Shown one piece after another: positions 46,417 through 57,446 of a stretch of 64,000 nucleotides of DNA (its first letter is position 1; every line of letters starts with the position of its first letter). Position numbers and translations under genes: made by a program. Location of the stretch: contig CAWZYM010000399.1 in NCBI GenBank assembly GCA_963966185.1, positions 361,001-425,000 on the forward strand. Reading direction: 5' to 3'. Source of the stretch: Rhabditoides inermis. Its lineage: Eukaryota > Nematoda > Chromadorea > Rhabditida > Rhabditidae. Below the pieces are notes generated by a model, which was given only the letters and a program-made list of their open reading frames with translations, had not been told where the DNA came from and made no database searches.

Positions 46417-49114
46417 TCAGTATTCGTGATCGCTGTATACGTAGCGGATGCTGTTGCACAGAATCAGCGACAGAATCAGGCCAATCATCTGAAAAAGGGA
46501 AATATTGATTGATACTTCAAAAATCAATAATACCTGATAGGCGGCACATCCGAATCCGATGCCGGTGAATATCCACACCTGTTCGTCGAACCATGTGAGC
46601 AGTTTGGCGTGACAACCCTGAAAAGAAACAATGAAAAACGTTACTTCTGAAAATGTCGACAAGCAACAAAGACCTCTGTACAGACGGAATCACGACAACC
46701 GACACAGATTAGTCACACCTCTGTGTGCACGGCATTCCTGTGTGCGGAGCTGTTGTAGTGGTAGGTGGTGCACATAGGGTCGATGGGGCGGATCGCCCAC
46801 GCGCGGCCGTCTTGCGCCTGCGTTAGTGTATTAGCAGTCAGCGAGTGGTTAGTACCTGCAGGCAGCACGATTGTGGGACAAAGGAGCGCGTTCCTCTCTC
46901 CGTGTTGGTGATGTACCAGAACGAGCCCTCGTAGTCGCGCGGGCCATAGCCGCCGCAGCACTGCTGCTGAAAGAGAGGGGGAGGTGGCACACTGTTAGAG
47001 AGACAACCCCACTGCATCCACCACGCGCATACAGACACATGGACAAGACACGGACAATACACGGACACACAACGGCACCGGCGCGTGTCGCCACTGCTTG
47101 TTGGCGGTGGGCTGCTGGCAGCGCGCCAGACTCCGGGCCACTGGATTCAGCGCCGACGCGCCAGAGATCTGCCGGCAACACGTGATCGGCACCGATGTGA
47201 CTTCGGGAGAAGCCTCCCAGATCGAGGTGTCTGCAGACAAGCAAGTTGAGTGACATCAATTTTTGCTGGAGTCATTACCAATACCACGCTATATACTCTT
47301 TGATTCTCGAGATAAATGTTCAGCTGACTGTATACTGTCAAACTATGAGACAGCATATGTAGTTCCATGAAAAGAGAGCGCAATCCGAATCTCAAACCGA
47401 ATCTCAAACCAATATGCGACTCTTCCATTTGATGATGTGAGCGATAGGTGAGTTTCCAGCTGTTCATCTTTGAAAGAAAGAATACCGTTATGTGGTTCAT
47501 CGTCCTCGCTGAGCACCGAATCGAGCCACTTACTCCCTGTCCAGTCGCCCGCGCCCAGCGAACCACAACACTCCTCCTGACAAGCAATTGATATTCAACA
47601 ATTTTTTTAAAGTTTACTATCCATACACCCCTTTTCCACCTGTTTTATTTAGTAATTAAATGTTCGAGTTTCTGTCTCTCTCTCTCTCTCTTTCTCTCTC
47701 TCATGTCAACAATAATTTTTTTACGATTACACAATAACTCACATTGAACTGCAACTTATCGATGAGCGCGGTGACATGCCGGTTCCTCTCGAGATTCAGG
47801 CTCACGCCATACTCGAACTTCATCATTGTGCGCAGATCAGTTCTCAGCTGGGACGCTTGGATCTGACGGTCACATTAGAACACGAAAAGAGAGAGGGCAC
47901 AACACGCGGACACGGCACGATGGTGGATGCAGTAAACAAACCAAAAAAATCAGTCCCCGATCTTACGTAGAACTGTACAGTGTCGAGCAGCGGCTTCACC
48001 CAGTAGTCGCGGTTGTAGCGGTTGTGCGTCATGTTCTGCAGGTACGGCGGCAGCTGGCCGGACGAGAACTGAACAGGTTAGGGGTGTTAGGACACTGCAC
48101 ACTGTCACACTGTCAAACGAGAAATTGGAAATTTCCAACTTTACATTGGAAGTTTCCACGAAATTTTCACACACACACACTTCACTCACACCTACCTTGT
48201 TTCTGTAAACGAGCGCCAGTGTGCCGATCCCGACCTCCGAAACGAACAGCACCACGAGACACAGCATGAACTGGAAAAAAGAACAAATGAAGGAAGCTAG
48301 AAAAAACACACGTATTATATATAAGCAGAACAGGAGCAACATGAGATGGAGCTAGATCAAGAAGCAAGGAAAAGAGAGATACTCACCGTTCCGAGAAGGC
48401 ACTTGTTCTTGCGCACCGCACCGCAGCACGCGATGAAGCCGACTGCTAGAGTCGCCAGCCCGGCTACTATCGAGGTGTACGCGGCGAATGTGAGCAGTGG
48501 CTCGTCCTCCGAGAAGTGCACCTGGACAATCAGAATTGAGACACATCTGCGAAACATGCAACTGTGAAATCCGTTCTAGAAAGTAATCCCAATTTGTTAT
48601 CAGCTTCGAAGTTTCGTAGACTGTAGTCAACATTCGATGCTTTCTGTTTTATATTTATTTTCCACTTTTTTCTTATACCGTATGCAATTGCTCATTCTGA
48701 TGTCTCGCACTGTTTCTCTTATATATGTACACGGTAATAAACTCATTATCTCATCACAAAATCGAACTACAACTAGTTTCGTGTAGTGAACGTAGTGGGA
48801 ATTGTGACACATTTTTCTCAACGCATCATCAAATATGACAGTGGTGCACGCAGTGAAAACCTCTACTAACCAGATCGAGTATGTAGTTCCTTCTGGGATC
48901 GAGCAGCATCCACAGGCCGATGCCAATCAGCGCGAGACCGCAGCCCTGCAATGAGTGTTTTGTAAAGTGATGTCCTCCACGTATCACTCACCCAAAACAT
49001 GATGTCTTACGATATTAAGTATTTTGTACAACGCCATTTTTTATGACTTACCCAAAACACGAGGGTGTAAATGACTAGTAGCACCGACGTGCAGCTGCCG
49101 CCAGTGCGTATCAT
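46417..49114 (-). CDS. tetraspanin with two alternative large-loop cassettes
   Basis: Common exons: 49114-49052, 48945-48871, 48521-48387, 48270-48196, 48068-47967, 47862-47743, then a cassette, then 46617-46534 and 46488-46417. Cassette A is 47576-47534 plus 47230-47079; cassette B is 46966-46856 plus 46817-46719. A alone gives 306 aa, B alone 311, both 376; all are in frame. Four membrane segments are clear: SVLLVIYTLVFWGCGLALIG, AGLATLAVGFIACCGAV, LCLVVLFVSEVGIGTLALVY and the last from VWIFTGIGFG to LSLILCN. Each cassette carries a CCG motif, a CC pair and one more Cys; the shared next exon supplies the final GC. Tetraspanins organise membrane microdomains by partner binding through this loop. 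The start MIRTGGSC fits the family. Confidence 0.93.
46719..46966 (-). CDS. tetraspanin EC2 cassette B (two exons)
   Basis: Encodes QQCCGGYGPRDYEG, PQSCCLQ and, in its second exon, DPMCTTYHYNSS with a potential N-glycosylation site. It is phase 0 at both ends (70 codons). It has the same cysteine order as cassette A but little other identity, so any duplication is old. Confidence 0.8.
47079..47576 (-). CDS. tetraspanin EC2 cassette A (two exons)
   Basis: Encodes EECCGSLGAGDWTG, then a second exon with VPITCCRQ and SLARCQQ. It starts and ends in phase 0 (65 codons). Together with the downstream GCHAKLL exon it gives the six-cysteine pattern of a complete tetraspanin large loop. Confidence 0.8.
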
Positions 49115-50741
49115 CGGCGCACTGAAATCGTATTTTGACCATTAATACATTAGGCACTACTGATTAGTTATGACGGGATGTTTCAGTGTTTCATTCAACA
49201 ACTTTACTTACTACTTATGGCGGGAGCGGGGTGGGGGACGACGCGGCATATTGCAAGGTGGGACGCGCGAATATGAATCATGGTCAAGCAAGGGGCCTCT
49301 TATCAATCGATGCTGTTTGCATAGTACTACGAGAGCGCAGAAATGTACGAGAGACAAAAGAGGAGGTCAGACGAGATAATCGTAAAATAATTCATACACG
49401 AAACAACGCGGAAAAAAACAGCTGATCGCCGAATGAGTGACTCAGTGACCCTTCCGGACTCGCGTGTCTACACTCTCTCGACATCACACGTTACGCCGCA
49501 CTCTCTCGCCACGGGAAGCATGTTTGCATATTACCCGAGGAAAGCACGGAACACAAACTTATCGATTGGATGCAGGACAAACAAGTAAACAAGTGATGGG
49601 GGGCAGTGAGAGTGAGGCATTGGTCCGCGGTCAGTGGCAGCCGGGTGCTCACTCATCCCGAGGCGGCTGTAATATGCGGTGTCTTCCAGAGTTGAGGAGG
49701 GTTTGGGGGATCGGAGATGGATAAGAAGTGTCAGCTGCCATCCATTGTTTTGGTCGTTGCGGCATCTCTGCGCGAGCTCTCACGTCACATTAGTCGGGGA
49801 TCAAACATGATTTTGTTTGCGCTGCAAATTAATGTGTTGCAACTTTACATGAAAAAAATCTCTGTAGGATTCAGATGTGTGATTCAGTTTTGTAATATAC
49901 GTTCATTTTCAGCTACTGTTTTTCTACATGTTGGAAAGATCAGGTTTAGGTCCCTTTCTCATTTCGGATTTAGAGTAAAGAGGTGTAAAATTTCTATCTC
50001 GCCCTCTCTCGGCTGGCCGATTGTATTCCTATGGCACAGCCGTGAGTGGCTCGTTATCCCCCCCATCTCGGCTACCTATGGCAAGATTATGCAAATTTCG
50101 CGGATGCGATCCTCGCTCACTCCTCGCAGCTGCCACCTGCCTCCAACCCTTTACTGCTTCACAAACAAACGAATTAATCCATTCGAAATCCAAGTTGAAT
50201 TGTATGTTCCACAATTCACAATTCTCGTATATCGTATACTCGAAATATTTTATCAACACAATCACGTCTACTCACGAAGAACGAGGAACAAAGAGTGGGG
50301 GAAGAGGAAAGCGGACAGGTGGGATAGAAGTATGGGCGCTGTGAGTGCTATACGGTAACAATCTTGGCTGGTATACGGTAGTCATGACACTGGCGTGCAC
50401 GGCTTTACACAGAGACAGAATCACAACCGAAAAACGGAAAACAAAAATGCAAAGGTGGGGGGGAGGAAATAAATCAAGAGAACAATTATGCTGCGATGGC
50501 ATCTGCGAAGTAGTGGTAGTAGTAATAGTAGTACTGTATTACTGCAATGAGGGATGGGCAGGGGGATATTATATCTAGAACACCGTATATGCACATGGAC
50601 TCTCAAACACACACGCACACTCTGTCGAACTATGGGAACGAACTCGACTAATTTCTGTACAACAAAATGGGGGGTACACACAGTTAAAGCGTAGTGGTTG
50701 GGTTGGAACTGGGATAGGTGAGGGTATGGGACTCTAGTATG
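49115..50741. other. intergenic region between netrin 3' end and tetraspanin
   Basis: Presumably it contains the netrin 3' UTR and the tetraspanin promoter. Several TACGGTA-type heptamers occur at 50347-50376. No gene is seen. Confidence 0.5.
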
Positions 50742-53700
50742 CTAGTACTTGCCGGGGCACTGTCCTTTCTTGTCTTTGCGCGCGAAGCGGATGCTCTTCT
50801 CGAGAACGTCGTCGTCCCACTCCACTAGCACCGTCCGCCCGTTCACCGTGATACCGTTGCGCTCCAACTGCTGCTCGTCCTTGCCTAGAAAGCAAACCTT
50901 CAGTACTGATGTGCTTTTTCCTAACAGTCGGACTTTTGCTATGAAACAGATTAGCAAACTGTAGATCCGACTATCCCACAAAGCTGTGATATATTCCTTT
51001 TCCAGAAACCCCTCTTGATTATGTTATCGCGATCTCACCACCATCTCTCACACCTCGTCTCTCTATATATCTTGATAGCGCGGCGGATGATTGTGATTGC
51101 GAGTGACAAGTGGTATTGGGCGAGCTAATTGTGCGCGCCGGTCCCCAGGGGGCTAGCCAGGTCCGCTGGACAAGGAGAGAGAGAAATACGAATAGAGGGT
51201 GATGCATTTCACACCCCGAGCGACCCGTTCACACATGCAAATCCGCTAGGGGAATGGAGAGGCGAAGAGAGAGAGAGAGATGTGCACTTGCTGTTTACAA
51301 GTGCGTATCGTGAATATCTGAGCGGAGACGCGTGAGAGTCTCTCTCGCTGACCGGTAGTACGCGAACGTAGTATGAGAACAAATATAGTTAGAACGTTAG
51401 AAGCTTAGAAATTACGGTAAGGAAGGTAAGGTAGAAGGTAGTACGAGAACGTACGAAGAAAGTACGTTAGAATGTGGGAGGTAGTACGTACCGAGGACGA
51501 GGTATCTCCTTCCGATCTTGACGCGCGGACACTTGCAGGCGGCTGAGGTGGCCGACAGCCAGAGCGCGCTCTCCCCGCGACGACCGCGAGAGCCCTTCTT
51601 GAACACCGACTCAACCTGAACGAGAAGGCTTGTGGCACTTATTCTGTTAGGGTTTTGATATTTAGGATAAGGCGTGACAGATTTTGGTGAATAACATAGT
51701 TTGGTACTTATGTTTATGAAGTAAATTACTCTGATTTATTCAACACTCACCAGCAGCCTGTACTTGACCCATCCGTCGACCATCTCGCGTCCAGTGACCA
51801 GCACTTGTAGGGCTGCAGAATTTTATTATAGAGTTTATGCGCTCCATCGATCTTACCGTAGTCCCTCCTGCAGAACTTCTTCTGGTTGAAGCGCTTCGGC
51901 ACGGCGCGGCACTTGGGGCAGGTGGCTGGAATACGGTAGAATGTACTGTGTCGTTCTTGTTTCCCGTTCCCGTGTTCCCACCAGCTCATGTCCTTGTGCC
52001 ATCTACGGTAGCATACGTTCTCCCCTCTCCTTCTTTGTGCATACAAATGTGATTGATATCGACGGGGCGGCGAGCCTTTTTACCTCCACTTGTTTTTGCC
52101 GCCTTCCGCGGTTTTTCGCACCCGATTCTCACCTTTTTCCGGCGACGACTGCTGCGCGGAAAGCGCATTGGCGGGACCGACCGGAAGCTCTGAAAGTATC
52201 GATTGATATTGATTGATCCCTCTCTGATATGCAAATGCGCATTGTTGCGCAGTGTCGGGAGCGCGCACCGAGCGCGCGTCCCACGCGGATTATCCGGTAA
52301 GCGAGCGGTGTCACCTCATTAATCACATTATGATCGACTGATGTGAGTCAGTCACAGAGAGAGAGGAGTCGGGGAAAACAATGGGCGTCCGATATGGGAA
52401 CGCGGCAATATCCGAACTGTCTAGAGAGGCCACTTGAATTATACGAGCTATCTCGCCGCGCGCCTCTTTTTGCGATTGCTAATCAGATCAGCGGAAACGC
52501 ACGGGGGCATAGGACACAAAAGGCCACGCCGAGGTTGCGACACATCTCTCGCGACGTGTGAAGAGGTCTCATTACACCTCTCTCGACCTCTCATTGTTTG
52601 CTCGCCGACACATTTGCATATCGCCAGCTACTGTTGCTGAAATGGGGGAGGTGCGAACTCACTGATGCACGGGGTGACGGTGGATCGGCTCTGCTGGTAG
52701 CCCTTGGCGCACCGGTTGCAGCTCAGTCCAGTGACTCCAGGCTTGCACACGCATTGACCGGTCGAAGCGTGGCACGACTGTCCCAGGGAACCGACAGGAT
52801 GACAGGAACACGCTGAAAAGAGACATCGCATACTGTAGTCGTACTTCTCTATGACGAATCTGATCTCATGGCATTTTGGGAGGGGTGGCGGATGTGTGAA
52901 TGGGGTGTGTGAATGGTCGTACTCGTGTCTTTGTTGGTGACAGTCGCATTGAGACGGCGCGGCGCCTCAGATCTCGGCAAGTGCACAGGAAGTGTGTGCG
53001 CCCCCCACAATGCGATATTAGCATACGCGCGGCGGACCGCGCTCCGCCGATCTTGTTGTTGTGTAAGAAACATTTGTTCGCATCGATCACGCAACATGGC
53101 CAATTTGTCATCTGGCGCCCGGGAGCGATGAATGAATTTGCGAGAGGAACACCCCCTGGTTACGACTTGTGTGATAGCATGGATCACGCACCGGCCACCA
53201 AACCCTATGCCGAAAACGCCTTTTTGTCAAACCCGCGGTCGCCCCTCGTTAGACCTCGCTATCTATCACGCCCCGCACAGCGGGTGACGAGCAGGCGACA
53301 TCGATTGATCTGTCACAGGGAGACTGTCATGGAGCGGGAGAGGGAGAGGGAGAGGAGAGAGAGAGAGAAGAGAGAGAGGAGAGAGAGAGATCCTCTCCCG
53401 GAATGAGCTACCCCTGGAATGGAGTGTTCTTGGTCAGCGGCCGCGCACGTCCGGAAATTGCACTATCCACTATCCCCCTTTTCTAGTGCGGGCAGAGTGT
53501 GAAATTGAATCAAGCACACACACACACCTCTGGTCCATGTTTCACTCTCTCTCACTGAGAATGTGTGGCGCGCGTGTGCTCATGTCATTACCAAAAGAAG
53601 AGACAGACTCACGCTTGCACGCCTTCCTGTGGGTGACCGGCTTCTCGGCGTCGCGGAAGTAGCCCGGCTTGCACAGGTGGCAGTTGCGGCCGGCGGTGTT

Positions 53701-56700
53701 GTGTCGGCAGTTCAGGCACACTCCGCCGCTCCTTCCTCCCGACAGCTTGAACAGCTCCGCGTCGAAACGGCACCGCTTAGCGTGCAGGTTGCAGTTGCAC
53801 GCTGAAAACACACGTTCAATCCCTCATATGTAAATGAGGTCAGTTGGGCGAGCGGCCGGCCACCGCAGTCGCACAATCACTCAACGTCGTTTTCCACTGT
53901 CCGCACCACCCCCTCTCCCTTCTTGCGCATTTATCAACATTGCTCACGAGCCTTTTCGCACCCCCTTCGGCCGCTAACTGAATCCCCCTTGAGACCATCG
54001 CAGCTCGGGTAAAGGCCTAGGTTCATCGCCTTCTGTGCTCGCGCGGCCCTAAATCGTCGCGGCCAATCCTGTTGGTCCGTTTACAATATGCGCGTGGTCC
54101 GGCTGTGTGTGTGTGCATATTAAGGCGATGTTTGGAGGCGCTAATGATAGGGTGCATCCACAAAGGAGGGGTACAGGTGTGAAGCCACATAGCGCCTAGG
54201 AGACCACTACCGCGCGAGCGCACACCGAATCGCATTAGGGAAGTCGGCTGCGACGCCGCAAAAAGCGCACTGATTGCAAGGAGACGCATCGCTGCTCTCT
54301 CCTGTCTACCGTGTCATCTCATTCCGCAAGATTCCCTTGGTAGTCTCTAGCCCCGCTGGCAAGTTACGGATAATCCATGATATATGCGCGGTGCGGGCCG
54401 CCTTTTCGGCGGCTTCGTACAGTACAATAGAGGCGCGACCCCCCGCGCGCGATAGGCGCCCTATTGTGGATTTAACGATATTAGAAGGGGGTGAGAAAGG
54501 GCTTATGAGCTGCGATTGATCCCCCTCTCTCTCCCCTCTCTCACCCCTCGCATCGCGCGCTTGTCGAACAAGTGTTACACATGTCAAAATAGACAGAGAG
54601 GCAACGGCGCACCGCCGCGAAAGATGATACCTCGGTGTATGCAAAGGGCTATTATATGCAAATGTGTATTGGTGAGAGGAGAGGCTGTACGAACTCACCG
54701 ACACACTGGTTGGCGGTCTTTGCGGTGGCGCGCGCCCACGGGCGGTCGTAGTGGAATGGCTTGCACGTCTCGCACTCCGCCCCGGCTGTGTTGTGCTTGC
54801 AGTCGCACACGTACTGCAAGAGTGGAAATAAGTCGGATAAAGATTAGTATTTTCCAACACTCGTGCTCCCTGGCTTTAACATCTCACATCACAACAGAGT
54901 GGACTTAGTCCAATTAAAACAATTCCAATAGGAGTCGACACTGGTTTTGTTCAACTTGTTACCTCAAACTTATCTACACTTTGTTGTTGTCGAATAGAGG
55001 AGAAGGAGTCAACTGTACCTTTCCACTCGTCTTGTCCACCATGCAGCGGCTGGCGTGTCCGTTGCACTTGCACCGCCCGCCCACCGCCAGATCGCCCAGA
55101 GAGAAGTACTGCGACTTCTTCATCTCCGCAGCGTCCGTCTCGTTGAGATCCGAGAATCCATAGTACATCTAGAACATTCCATAAGACAGACTCATTTGCA
55201 TTTGCATACCGGCTCAGCGGCGAGTCGGTTGAACACGATGCGTATATCGGTGGCGGTGGTCCAATCCTGGAGCACCGGCGACGACTCGTAGTTGGTGGCG
55301 GAGGGTCGATTTTCGAGGAACGGGAACGCCACCCGGCTGCCCGTAGGGGAAAGAGCGTGCGGGTTCGTGCATAGCGCCTCCTAAACATAATAATAATTTA
55401 TACGGTTTTTAGGAACACGTGAAATACAATAATGTAAAGAGAGAGATGGTAACAAGATACAACAAAACGAATCTCACAAGTGGAGCGATATGTGTGTGAT
55501 TGGCAATCGCCTTTTTACTGATTCGCTAATGCGTGACAATGTGCGCGCAGGTGGCAGGATTAGAGCGGAGGAATCTCGAGAGAGAGAGAAAGAGAAGAAG
55601 AAACAATGACGCGACGCCGGTGTCAAGTGCGGAGTCAAGAAGCGACACCTGTCGAGTGATTTGAGGAACGGACCTGCTCGTTATGCTTTCCAATGGACGC
55701 GTCCGGCTGCTTGCCGTAAACGCGCTTGCAGTCAGTCGAATAGAACTGGAACGGCGACCAGGAGCGGCCAAAGTCGGCCGATTTGAAGAGAGCCATCGAA
55801 TCCGGCAGACGGTTGCAGAACGACATCGCCACATACGTCAGCTCGAACTAAGTCAGGTTATGATTATTGATTGATTAATTGATCATACCTTCTTTCCGAG
55901 GGACAGAGTGAGAGTGACGTTGGTATTCACGGCGGTGGAGGGCTCAGAGATCTGCAACGCGGAAAGTTGATTGGTTCTCGGGACTGGTGCGCACCCAGCA
56001 CGACTGGTTTTGCGGGTGGTGGTGGTCGGTGAGAAAGGAGGCGGGATGGGCGAGCGAGGGCGAGGCGGCGTCGCACACCGCGCACCTCTCCTCCACAACT
56101 CCGTCAGGACCCTCGCGAATCGAGCAGTAGCTGCAAACACACACATTCACACACATACTGTCTCACTATGTTTGTGACCGGGCCACCGGAAAAGACAGTC
56201 AATGCCTCTCTCTGCGCGCGCTCACACTCACACACACACAACTCCTTTCACCCCCAGCCACTTTCTCCACCCTCCTCCCCGTTTTTAGGAATCGCCTTGC
56301 GCGAGACTGGGACTATATCTTGGGTAAACAGGGTGGTCTCTCTCTACGCGCGCGCCGGCGTGCGCAGGTTATGAACCATAAAAGTTGATGTGATAGGGGC
56401 AGCGATTGCCGCGGGGCATGCAACGCGGGAGGAGAAAAAGCGCCGGACGCGGATCATATAAGTGAGATGGAGAGAGAGGGGGGGAATTGATATCGCGCAC
56501 GGAATGGCTCTCTTAAAGGCGACATGGAGGCTAATTGGAAATGTGTATGTGCATGGGAATGAAGTGGTACTCACTCTGTGGCGCGCTTCATGCCACACGT
56601 CTCGGAAGCGACGACCGGCTTGCCGAAAGCGGCGTTGATGAACTCGGGCATACAGTAGATGGGCCGACCCTGCGCATCGTAGCACGGATCCCGGTCGGGC

Positions 56701-56836
56701 TCGCGGGAAGAGAACTGGAAAGTACCGGTAAACAGAAACCAGTACTCGAGTACTCGAGTACCTGCGAGAAGTAGGCGGCATCGCAGCGGCGCAGAATCGC
56801 CGGTAGGAATAGGAGCGACCAGCAGGCGAGTTGCAT
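50742..56836 (-). CDS. unc-6: netrin (UNC-6 orthologue)
   Basis: Fifteen exons total 1818 nt, 605 aa, close to what I recall for C. elegans UNC-6 (about 612). Order: signal peptide ([14 protein letters not shown]), laminin N-terminal domain ([49 protein letters not shown]), three laminin EGF-like repeats ([39 protein letters not shown]...[19 protein letters not shown]), and a basic C345C/NTR domain ([17 protein letters not shown] to the end). It is a secreted, laminin-related cue for UNC-40/UNC-5 guidance of axons and migrating cells. In exon 11 I use the donor at 52132; the stronger-looking one 50 nt later breaks the frame. Introns at 53802-54698 and 52813-53612 are the largest, at about 0.8-0.9 kb. 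Confidence 0.96.
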
Positions 56837-57247
56837 GATCCCTCTGCTGGGTGTGGATGTGTGTGAATGGCTGGCTGTCTAGTGGGAGAGAGAGGGCGCG
56901 CGCGCCGCACAAGCCCCGCCCACCCCCATAGGGAATACGGTAGAGCGGGGAGAGAGAGGGCGAGGGGAGGTATAAGAGGGGTTAGAGGGAGGGAGCGAGG
57001 GGGAAATGAGTTGAGACAATGAATGGAGATTCGGTCATTTGGTCACTACTGACCGTTTCATTTCCGCGCGTGGATTCGCGCGTTCATTTCACGCACGGGG
57101 CTATCGAAATTTCGCAGGCGCGCGCGCATCCTGCTTCTAGCGTAATTGAAACAATCAAATACACACACAAGACACTTTATTGCGGAAATGAGAAACGGGC
57201 AAAGTATTGTTATGTTATGTCTTGCGTCGCTGATGGCGGAAGACGGT
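56837..57247. other. short gap upstream of netrin
   Basis: This 411-bp stretch separates the netrin start from the 3' end of the glycine-rich gene, both minus strand. It has CpG-rich and purine-rich tracts (56880-57010). Netrin promoter and glycine-rich 3' UTR are inferred. Confidence 0.5.
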
Positions 57248-57412
57248 TTACATGCGGCCTGCAAAGAGTAGGAGGGATGAGTAATGCCGTGGCCCGTGTG
57301 AAGAGGGGGGAAAACAACACAACAACTAGCTGTACTAGTAAGGGAATGGAGGTCATAGTGATGAAACATAGAGTGAGAGGTGAAAAGAGATGGAGGGATG
57401 AAGAGAGAGAAG

Positions 57413-57446
<34 letters not shown>

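Noticed and set aside
52084..52132. Extending netrin exon 11 to the donor at 52083
   Set aside because: It leaves phase 2, while the next exon ([11 protein letters not shown]) needs phase 1; the donor at 52132 gives it.
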